Below are positions 6,311 through 11,544 of a stretch of DNA of 11,544 nt, one piece after another. Position 1 is the stretch's first letter. The number at the start of each line of letters is the position of its first letter. This stretch comes from Candidatus Methanogaster sp. UBA203. Its GTDB lineage: Archaea; Halobacteriota; Methanosarcinia; Methanosarcinales; Methanogasteraceae. The notes beneath the pieces were generated by a model. That model was not told where the DNA came from. It saw nothing but the letters and a program-made list of their open reading frames with translations, and did no database searches. The stretch lies in assembly GCA_002503595.1 (NCBI GenBank), contig DASC01000023.1, positions 5,764 through 17,307 of the forward strand, given 5' to 3'. The translations under genes and the position numbers were made by a program.

Positions 6311-6850
6311 TTACTTTTCTACGAGCTTTTGCAGGATCCGCTCCAGACGGAGGTTGTGCGTATCCATAAGTTTGTTATGTTCTCTCATTTCCTGATTGAA
6401 AGTTCTTTGTTCATCCGTGAAAGCATCGAATTTCATGTTCATCGCATCAATACCTGTCTTGATATCCGGGAGAATACTAACGCTCTCTTTGATGCCAGGC
6501 AGCGCTTCCAGCAGTTTAACACCCTTGTCCAGTTTTCTGCCGATGTCTGCTATCTCATCAGTTCCAAGTTTTAAAAACTTCGGGGGCAGATTTAGATCGA
6601 TATCAGTGACGATCTCGTCTTTTACGAACTGTTCGATGCCGACACCAGATGGTACACGTGTCTGTATCACATAGAGAAACTCATTCAGTGATTCGGCAGA
6701 TCCGCTGCATAGCATCTTCACGCTGCCATCAGGATCATTGAATACATAACCGCGTACATGATATGAATTTGCGGTACTCTCGATGAATCTGCGAAATCCA
6801 ATGTCCTGCACATCGCCGGTCACAGTGACATTGTAGTACCTGCCGTCCAT
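6311..6850 (-). CDS. Acylphosphatase-domain protein with C-terminal coiled coil
   Basis: A 179-residue soluble protein. Residues 1-90 are an acylphosphatase fold: the motif VTGDVQDIGFRRFI holds the phosphate-binding loop and catalytic Arg20, and GYVFNDPDGSVKM holds catalytic Asn38. The Arg-Asn spacing of 18 matches the Arg23/Asn41 pair of classic acylphosphatases, which hydrolyse carboxyl-phosphate bonds. Residues about 92-179 are a charged, helical extension with heptad-like leucines and a likely coiled coil near 135-179, absent from ordinary acylphosphatases of about 90-100 residues. The extension could mediate oligomerisation or partner binding. In the nucleotide-binding loop Asp16 replaces the usual Gly of VQGVGFR, a substitution that may alter activity. 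A TATA box about 26 nt before the ATG implies a leaderless, monocistronic transcript. Confidence 0.85.
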   Translation of the reverse strand: MDGRYYNVTVTGDVQDIGFRRFIESTANSYHVRGYVFNDPDGSVKMLCSGSAESLNEFLYVIQTRVPSGVGIEQFVKDEIVTDIDLNLPPKFLKLGTDEIADIGRKLDKGVKLLEALPGIKESVSILPDIKTGIDAMNMKFDAFTDEQRTFNQEMREHNKLMDTHNLRLERILQKLVEK

Positions 6851-6870
6851 GCATCGTACTTATGGGGCAG

Positions 6871-6880
6871 AATATAAAAA
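6871..6880 (-). promoter_or_regulatory. TATA box of the acylphosphatase-domain gene
   Basis: On the minus strand TTTTTATATT at 6871-6880 lies with its centre about 26 nt before the ATG at 6850. This spacing puts the transcription start at or next to the start codon, and no ribosome binding site precedes the ATG, so a leaderless transcript is expected. Confidence 0.55.
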
Positions 6881-6990
6881 TGTATGCTTCCCGGGCAATG
6901 CCGGAAAAAAGAAGAGCGGTGAGGTTTCGGTCTATTTGCCGCAGCACCCGAACGTGGAAATTATGCTGATGTGCCAGAACACGCACCTGA

Positions 6991-7540
6991 ATGGCGATAT
7001 GCGGGTCAGGCGTGGACACTGATCCCGAGCCCGGGGATCGCAATCTTTATCTCTACGACATCATCGCTCAACTGATCGTATTTCATTCTCAAATCAAAGA
7101 ACTTGTTGAGATGGAAGTAGCAGAGAGGAAGAAAATACGGTACGAATTCAAATTAAATAAAAATAAAACCGTTCTCCGTGGTGAAACCACGTTAGCAACA
7201 CTTAAACAGATCATAGACCCTTCAAATGAGAAAGTTTTCGATTGGGCGTTCGCAACGAACCAGAATGAGATCGGTCTGGACTATATTGTTCCGACTTACA
7301 AAAGGACGATGGCGAATTGAGACTGGATTTCGGGTTCAAGACGAAGCCCGCATAAAATCGAAGTCTAAAGACATGAAAATCCGTTTTTTCTATTTTGTCT
7401 GTGAACAGGTGCTCCAATTGTTGTGGGCAGTGCTATACAAGGAGGATTCGAGTTTCAAGGCATTTATAATAGATATGTACGAGATGAGCAACGAACGGGT
7501 TGCGCGGGCAGAGAGGAAATCTGCGAGGACGAACAGGTAG
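6991..7540 (+). pseudogene. Decayed IS4-type transposase, C-terminal part with frameshift
   Basis: Two overlapping frames share one protein. The first (6991-7320) ends with FDWAFATNQNEIGLDYIVPTYK. The second carries on as GRWRIETGFRVQDEARIKSK and IRFFYFVCEQVLQLLW and stops at 7540. Joined at the AAAA run at 7300-7303 by skipping one base, they restore the conserved Y-x2-R-x3-E signature (YKGRWRIE) and C-terminal helix typical of IS4-type DDE transposases. The N-terminal two thirds with the first two catalytic Asp residues are missing; residues upstream of about 7200 (charged, IKELVEMEVAERKK) I cannot place. The +1 direction of the shift and the missing N-terminus argue for a dead remnant rather than programmed frameshifting. 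It lies between the acylphosphatase gene and the end of the Rnf operon. Confidence 0.6.
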
Positions 7541-7784
7541 ACATCTGGGAGCTATCACGTTGTTAGGCCATTGGAACAACATGCGGAGTCCAATGGTGGT
7601 ATGTCCACCTCATAGCAGTTTTCTTCTCGGAATATAAGAGGGGTTTCAGTCTGCGCGTTCTCGATGTTCTTGTGAATTCTCTTGAATTCGGAGATACTGT
7701 ACCTATCTTCAAAATTAACATGGCCAAACAATTAGAGAACCACGAGATTTACATGAAAATCCCGTGGTCGTACCTAATATAAGA
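7541..7784. other. Intergenic tail between transposase remnant and rnfB
   Basis: No intact gene is seen. A perfect 8-bp inverted repeat CCATTGGA/TCCAATGG lies at 7568-7596 (13-nt loop), 28 nt after the transposase stop, and could be part of an old IS end. A plus-strand frame is open from 7567 to TAA 7780-7782 (about 71 codons, for example VLDVLVNSLEFGDTVPIFK) but lacks a good start codon; it may be further decayed element sequence or chance. The rnf terminator hairpin overlaps its end. Confidence 0.4.
7740..7767 (-). terminator. Terminator hairpin of the rnf operon
   Basis: An 11-bp stem, CCACGAGATTT at 7740-7750 with AAATCCCGTGG at 7757-7767 on the plus strand (one mismatch, a G-U pair in the minus-strand RNA), encloses a 6-nt loop. 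It lies 17 nt after the rnfB stop codon and is followed in the direction of rnf transcription by the T-rich TTCTCTAATTGTTT. This is the strongest stem-loop in the window. Confidence 0.6.
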
Positions 7785-8585
7785 TCACAGCTTCACGATC
7801 GCGTTTCTCGGGCAGACATCGATGCATGTACCGCACTGGGTGCATTTCTCCTGATCGATCACGGCAAGCGCCTTGTCGAGTTTGATCGCACCCTCTGGAC
7901 AGTTCTTCTTGCATATCCCGCATCCGATGCATCCGAACTCGCAGACCTCTTTGACATACTTGCCCTTGTCGTGCGATGCGCAGACCACGTAGACCGGACC
8001 GTGCTCCTTTGCAATCGTTAGCACCTGTTGCGGGCATGCAGTCACACACGCGCCGCAGCCCTTGCAGTTGTACTTCTTGATTCTCGGAAGCCCGTTATCC
8101 GCAATCTCGATCGCATCGAACATGCATGCTCGCACGCAGTCACCAAGACCGATGCAGCCGTACGAGCAGGCTTTCTTTGTGCCTGCGAGCAGGATTGCGG
8201 CTCTGCACGTGTCCGCGCCGATATAATCGTAGCGGTCCTTGCAGTTTGTGCCACCCTGGCAGAGGATAACCGGATACGTGGGCTCTGCTGCGCTGATATC
8301 TATTCCGAGCAGTTCTCCTATGAGTTCGAACGTCTCTGCGTCACAGGATGTGCAGACATCGGGTGTCACATCCCCTGCAACGATGTGCTCTGCGCAGTCA
8401 GCGCATCCAGGATAACCGCATGCTCCGCAGTTTGCTCCGGGCATCAGTTCAATCAGTGCGTCTACAAGCGGATCAGTCGGGACATAGAACGCCTTTGACG
8501 CCCAGACGAGCATTCCTGCCATCGCAAGCCCGAGTGCCCCGAGCACAGCAATGGCAGGAAGCATAAGTGCCATATCGAGACTCAT
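7785..8585 (-). CDS. rnfB: Rnf complex subunit RnfB, polyferredoxin
   Basis: The Fe-S entry module of the Rnf complex, accepting electrons from reduced ferredoxin. Of its 266 residues, about 6-28 form a membrane anchor, followed by the RnfB-type cluster motif CGACGYPGC (Cys53, 56, 61 with Cys78). The C-terminal part carries a series of ferredoxin motifs: CSYGCIGLGDCVRAC (140-154), CKGCGACVTACP (174-185), CEFGCIGCGICKKNCP (215-230) and CTQCGTCIDVCP (248-259). With 27 cysteines it is the long form seen in Methanosarcina and clostridia, not the roughly 190-residue E. coli form. The frame is open much further upstream, but the ATG at 8585 starts the anchor, overlaps the rnfA stop as ATGA, and has GGTGGTGA upstream. 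It is the last gene of the operon, followed by a terminator hairpin. Confidence 0.95.
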   Translation of the reverse strand: MSLDMALMLPAIAVLGALGLAMAGMLVWASKAFYVPTDPLVDALIELMPGANCGACGYPGCADCAEHIVAGDVTPDVCTSCDAETFELIGELLGIDISAAEPTYPVILCQGGTNCKDRYDYIGADTCRAAILLAGTKKACSYGCIGLGDCVRACMFDAIEIADNGLPRIKKYNCKGCGACVTACPQQVLTIAKEHGPVYVVCASHDKGKYVKEVCEFGCIGCGICKKNCPEGAIKLDKALAVIDQEKCTQCGTCIDVCPRNAIVKL

Positions 8586-9208
8586 AGTTTCACCACCGAA
8601 AAGTAACTGACAACAATTAATGCGACCATCATCGCTGCGAAGAACGCGCCGATGAATCCGTTGAAGAGATTGACGCCACGCATTATCAGTTTCTCTCGCA
8701 CCGCTGCTGTTGCAAGCATCACCCATGAGTAGCCGAGACCGGCGCCGAATGCGTACATGATGCTTGCGCCATATGTGTAGCCCTCCTGTACGTTCAGGAG
8801 CACCACACCAAGCACTGCACAATTTGTAGAGATCAACGGAAGGTATATCCCAAGTGACCGGTATAGCGGCGGGCTGAACTTGCGGATGATAAACTCAACG
8901 AGCTGGACAAAAGCGGCGATCACGAGAATGAAGCAGATCGTCTTCAGAAATGTCAGATCCTTGCCCAGAAAACTTGCAGGGCTCAGGAGATAGTAGTAGA
9001 TGGGCCACGTAAGGATCGCTGACATCGTCATAACGAAGGTTACAGCCATCGACATGCCTTTTGATGTATCTGAGTTGGTGGTTAGACCGACATACGAACA
9101 GAGTCCGAGAAACATGATCAAGAGGAAGTTCTTTGTGAACATCGCCTCTACAAAGAGCGGGAATATGTTCTCTGTCGGCATCAGTGCAGGCATCAAAACG
9201 TCAGTCAT
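8582..9208 (-). CDS. rnfA: Rnf complex membrane subunit RnfA
   Basis: An integral membrane subunit of 208 residues with six predicted helices, homologous to RnfE and to NqrE/NqrD. Together RnfA and RnfE form the ion-translocating core and hold an intramembrane [2Fe-2S] cluster. The two expected ligand cysteines are present: Cys37 in FLGLCSYVG and Cys130 in PLISTNCAVLG. The start ATG at 9208 overlaps the rnfE stop (ATGA), with AGGAGGGT about 10 nt upstream. The N-terminus is about 10-12 residues longer than in many homologues, so Met6 or Met10 could be the true start. It overlaps rnfB by 4 nt, which implies translational coupling. Confidence 0.95.
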   Translation of the reverse strand: MTDVLMPALMPTENIFPLFVEAMFTKNFLLIMFLGLCSYVGLTTNSDTSKGMSMAVTFVMTMSAILTWPIYYYLLSPASFLGKDLTFLKTICFILVIAAFVQLVEFIIRKFSPPLYRSLGIYLPLISTNCAVLGVVLLNVQEGYTYGASIMYAFGAGLGYSWVMLATAAVREKLIMRGVNLFNGFIGAFFAAMMVALIVVSYFSVVKL

Positions 9209-9912
9209 AGCTCATAACCCTCCTTTCTGAGCTGTTTGACTCGTTTGCGGTCTCCCAGGATCTTGAAGAGTAGCATTAACATCGCGATCGTGAGGAATGC
9301 TCCGGGTGGTGTGATCATCACAACTGCTGGCTCAATATGGAATGATATAACCTCGGGTACGAATGAGAACCCGGGGATGGTTGAGAGCGGGTAAAATCCA
9401 GGATCACCATTTATCACGTTCAGCATCACGAGTTTCAATCCACCGGTTCCGAGAATTTCCCTGATGGTACCGATCAATATCAGTGCAGCTGCAAAACCGA
9501 TCGATATGCCGATCCCGTCTGCTATCGAGGGCAAGACTGGATTTCGGTTCGCATACGCTTCAGCCCTTCCGATTACGATGCAATTCACAACGATCAGTGG
9601 CACGAAGATTCCGAGCGCATCGTACATTGGTGGCAGAAACGCCTCAAGCATCATATCAATCATCGTAACGAAGGTACAGATGATCAGGATAAATATAGGA
9701 ATTCTAACATCTGCCGGGATCTGCTTTCGCAGAAGAGAGACGAATATATTTGAGCCGAGCATTACAAAGGTGAACGCCATCGCCATGCCGAGCGCGTTTG
9801 CAAATGATGTGGACACAGCCAGTGTCGGACATAAACCGAGCACGAGCACGAATACCGGGTTATCCTTGATGATACCTCTGATTATCTCTCCTACAAAGGA
9901 TTTCTTTGCCAT
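9205..9912 (-). CDS. rnfE: Rnf complex membrane subunit RnfE
   Basis: An integral membrane subunit of 235 residues, paralogue of RnfA, in the core of the complex. Conserved features include NPVFVLVLGLCPTLAVS near the N-terminus (Cys28) and PLIVVNCIVIGRAEAYA (Cys111), the two cysteines that share the intramembrane [2Fe-2S] cluster with RnfA. Six hydrophobic helices are visible, with an extended loop at about 168-195 before the last helix, and a basic C-terminus. The ATG at 9912 follows the rnfG stop codon with no gap, and AGGAGGT lies about 8 nt upstream inside rnfG. It overlaps rnfA by 4 nt. Confidence 0.95.
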   Translation of the reverse strand: MAKKSFVGEIIRGIIKDNPVFVLVLGLCPTLAVSTSFANALGMAMAFTFVMLGSNIFVSLLRKQIPADVRIPIFILIICTFVTMIDMMLEAFLPPMYDALGIFVPLIVVNCIVIGRAEAYANRNPVLPSIADGIGISIGFAAALILIGTIREILGTGGLKLVMLNVINGDPGFYPLSTIPGFSFVPEVISFHIEPAVVMITPPGAFLTIAMLMLLFKILGDRKRVKQLRKEGYEL

Positions 9913-10464
9913 TTATGAAACCTCCTGCTGCATCTTTCCGATTATTTCAGCAACTCCGGCGGTGACATGCCCGGACGATACCGATGCGCCCGAGATGGCA
10001 TCGATCTTTCCGCCGTCACCTGTGAGTGCCATCCCATCCAGCCCGACCCCTGCGAACTGTTCGACGAACTCTGGCTGTTTCTGGACCTTGTCACCGATTC
10101 CAGGTGTCTCTTTCTGTGACACCACAACAACTCCAGTCACCACGAAATCAGTGTCCACTCCGACTGCGAGCGTTAACATGTCCTGCATGCCTTGCACCTC
10201 TGCAATGGCTCCATAGCCGATCAGGTCGCCACCGTCGTATGCCTCGTAGCAGATTTCTCCGCCACTGACTGCCTTGAACTTGGTAGCATCAGGGACAACG
10301 CCTATATCGAGCAGTTGCTTGTCAGGACCGCCTGCCGCTTCTGCTAGTTTGGCAAGCTGTTCCTGTGTGACTCCATACGTTGCTGTCAGAATCACTGCAG
10401 CCACCACCGCAATGAGTGTTAGTTTGACGAGTATCATTATGGTTGAATCCTTCGTTTCTGCCAT
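9913..10464 (-). CDS. rnfG: Rnf complex subunit RnfG, covalent flavoprotein
   Basis: A subunit of 183 residues anchored by one helix (about 10-31) with a soluble extracytoplasmic FMN-binding domain that passes electrons along the complex. The conserved ETPGIGDKV motif (119-127) is intact. The FMN attachment site reads DAISGASVSS (155-164): the residue that normally carries phosphoester-linked FMN, Thr in the SGAT consensus, is Ser161 here. ApbE-type flavin transferase would be needed for attachment, and no such gene is in the window. The gene starts 1 nt after the rnfD stop with GGAGG about 8 nt upstream. The length is close to other archaeal and bacterial RnfG proteins. Identification is sure; the flavin link to Ser is inferred. 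Confidence 0.94.
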   Translation of the reverse strand: MAETKDSTIMILVKLTLIAVVAAVILTATYGVTQEQLAKLAEAAGGPDKQLLDIGVVPDATKFKAVSGGEICYEAYDGGDLIGYGAIAEVQGMQDMLTLAVGVDTDFVVTGVVVVSQKETPGIGDKVQKQPEFVEQFAGVGLDGMALTGDGGKIDAISGASVSSGHVTAGVAEIIGKMQQEVS

Positions 10465-10465
10465 T

Positions 10466-11323
10466 TTATTTTCCTCCGATCGGCTTTGGTATGGTGGTTC
10501 TGTCGATGAACGGACTGAAGACGTTCATCAGGAGTACTGCGAAGCACATCCCTGTGAAGTACGCATCGAAGTGAAGCTGGATTAATATCAGCAGCACCAG
10601 CACGGTTCCGTAGACCAGTCTACCCTTCTTTGTCACCGGTGAGGTGATCGGGTCTGCTGCAAGGAATATCAGTCCGAGGAAGTAGCCGCCGGTTAGCACA
10701 TAAGGAAGTTGTGAACCCATCCCGACGATTGGCATCAGGAGTAAAAGCAGGATAGTGGCACTGAGTGCCACCCGCCGGTCCACGTATTTCTTGTACAGGA
10801 CGAATGCGCCGCCGAGCAGGACTAATACAGGCGAAGCCTCCACAAGTCTGCCAGCGCCAGTCTCGATTAAGAGGTTAGAGAAACTGCCAAGATTCGGCGT
10901 GGATCCGGACCCCATCAGCGTGGGCCATGCAGCAAGCAGGAATGCAAATCCGACCAGTGCCGGATGGAACACGAAAGTTCCTGTGCCGCCGAAGATGTAT
11001 TTTGGAACAGCTATCGCAAATGCGGCTCCGATGATCGGAACCCAGATAGGAACCTCTGGAGGCATGATAAGCGCGAGCAAAAGACCGATCAACACGGCAT
11101 TCCCATCACTTATGGTGATCGGTTGGGATGCTGCCTTGTAGATTACGATCTCGGTGACCACTGCCGTAATCACGGTTACAAGAATGATCGTTAGCGCAGG
11201 AAGTCCGAAGAGATAGATCGCCGCGATCGTGATCGGCAGCAGTGCAGCGACCGTGCCCCACATCACGCGTTTCACACTCTCGTTACTTTTCACATGGGGT
11301 AATGGTGATATTGTATATGTCAT
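10466..11323 (-). CDS. rnfD: Rnf complex membrane subunit RnfD
   Basis: A polytopic membrane subunit of 285 residues, homologous to NqrB, that carries flavin within the ion-translocating part of the complex. SDGNAVLIGLLLALIMPP (72-89) and GTGTFVFHPALVGFAFLLAAWP (114-134) are family hallmarks. The covalent FMN site, SGATP in well-studied RnfD, appears as SGSTP (139-143) with acceptor Thr142 kept. LAADPITSPVT near the C-terminus is also typical. The open frame reaches back to 11419, but those extra residues overlap rnfC and look non-coding. The ATG at 11323 overlaps the rnfC stop as ATGA, has GGAGG about 8 nt upstream, and starts the usual short N-terminus before helix 1. Confidence 0.95.
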   Translation of the reverse strand: MTYTISPLPHVKSNESVKRVMWGTVAALLPITIAAIYLFGLPALTIILVTVITAVVTEIVIYKAASQPITISDGNAVLIGLLLALIMPPEVPIWVPIIGAAFAIAVPKYIFGGTGTFVFHPALVGFAFLLAAWPTLMGSGSTPNLGSFSNLLIETGAGRLVEASPVLVLLGGAFVLYKKYVDRRVALSATILLLLLMPIVGMGSQLPYVLTGGYFLGLIFLAADPITSPVTKKGRLVYGTVLVLLILIQLHFDAYFTGMCFAVLLMNVFSPFIDRTTIPKPIGGK

Positions 11324-11544
11324 TCGGATGCCTCCATCTCGGCAACGCCGTGTTTGCCATACCTGATTATCTGCACGATCGGTAACTTGGACGGGCAGAC
11401 GTACGCACACATACCACATTCCACGCAGTCACCGATGTATAATTCCGCACACTTGTCAAACTGCGCGCTGTCTGCATATCCGTACAGCAGATGCGGCATC
11501 AGTCCGATCGGACACTCGTCCACACACCACGCGCAGTTGATACA
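11320..11544 (-). CDS. rnfC: Rnf complex subunit RnfC, C-terminal part (runs off the window)
   Basis: Only the last 74 residues are in the window; the start lies beyond position 11544. They contain the paired [4Fe-4S] motifs that mark the RnfC C-terminus: CINCAWCVDECP at the very edge and CVECGMCAYVCPSKLP about 40 residues later. RnfC is the peripheral subunit that in bacteria docks NAD(H) and FMN; in M. acetivorans the complex instead links ferredoxin to cytochrome c and methanophenazine. Whether this RnfC keeps its NADH/FMN domain cannot be judged. It is the most upstream rnf gene visible, so the operon promoter and any cytochrome c gene lie outside. Its stop overlaps the rnfD start by 4 nt. 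Confidence 0.93.
   Translation of the reverse strand, partial: CINCAWCVDECPIGLMPHLLYGYADSAQFDKCAELYIGDCVECGMCAYVCPSKLPIVQIIRYGKHGVAEMEASE

Noticed and set aside
7291..7306. Programmed frameshifting in the transposase
   Set aside because: The required shift is +1 at a short A4 run, not the -1 slippage on longer A runs used by IS elements, and the N-terminal catalytic part is missing.
8586..8822. Longer RnfB frame starting at 8822
   Set aside because: It overlaps most of the rnfA C-terminus in another frame, and the ATG at 8585 gives the usual ATGA coupling and membrane anchor.
9464..10216. 250-residue plus-strand open frame opposite rnfE and rnfG
   Set aside because: It is a Ser/Thr/Pro-rich shadow of two strongly conserved minus-strand genes and has no promoter or ribosome binding site.
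11324..11419. Longer RnfD frame starting at 11419
   Set aside because: It lies within rnfC coding sequence, and the ATG at 11323 with GGAGG fits the family N-terminus.

Overview
The window reads as a chromosomal segment of a methanogen-type euryarchaeon, most likely a Methanosarcinales relative (methanogen or ANME-2-like anaerobic methane oxidiser). The evidence is an rnfCDGEAB cluster in the order known from Methanosarcina acetivorans, a 351-residue homodimer-type EndA with two fused repeats, a tRNA gene without encoded CCA, DUF2149/DUF2162 membrane proteins known mainly from methanogens, and archaeal TATA/BRE promoters with several apparently leaderless genes. The exact lineage is inference; no ribosomal or methanogenesis marker is present.

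Layout, left to right. 156-1211 (-) endA, the tRNA-splicing endonuclease. It diverges from a tRNA-Val(GAC) gene at 1277-1350 (+), and one TATA-like element lies between them. 1447-3165 (+) is a dCache-type membrane sensor histidine kinase without a visible partner regulator. 3166-3655 is a gene-poor stretch with a terminator-like hairpin, a perfect 16-bp palindrome abutting a BRE/TATA box, and a small broken two-helix membrane-protein gene. 3656-4408 (+) is an RNase-Z-like metallo-beta-lactamase-fold hydrolase, converging across hairpins on a minus-strand three-gene operon (6111 down to 4482): DUF2162 membrane protein, MotA/TolQ/ExbB proton channel, DUF2149 protein. 6311-6850 (-) is an acylphosphatase-domain protein with a long coiled-coil tail. 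6851-7784 holds decayed IS4-type transposase sequence and a terminator hairpin. 7785-11544 (-) is the Rnf operon in transcription order rnfC (5' part off the window), D, G, E, A, B.

How the genes work together. The Rnf subunits form one membrane complex that passes electrons from reduced ferredoxin through Fe-S clusters and flavins and couples this to Na+ (or H+) export; in M. acetivorans it feeds a multihaem cytochrome c and methanophenazine. The genes are tightly packed, with ATGA overlaps (C/D, E/A, A/B) or 0-1 nt gaps (D/G, G/E) and strong GGAGG-type ribosome binding sites. The ExbB/DUF2149/DUF2162 operon looks like a second ion-gradient machine: DUF2149 has an ExbD-like transmembrane segment with a buried Asp, so ExbB plus DUF2149 may form a proton-driven motor, with DUF2162 (CPxC motif) as a possible transport partner.

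Most notable points: that motor-like operon; an RnfG whose flavin-acceptor position is Ser instead of the usual Thr; an EndA whose N-terminal repeat, normally catalytically dead, keeps an aligned Tyr/His/Lys set; the palindrome-controlled broken small gene; and the acylphosphatase fusion. I saw no CRISPR array, toxin-antitoxin pair or clear defence system.
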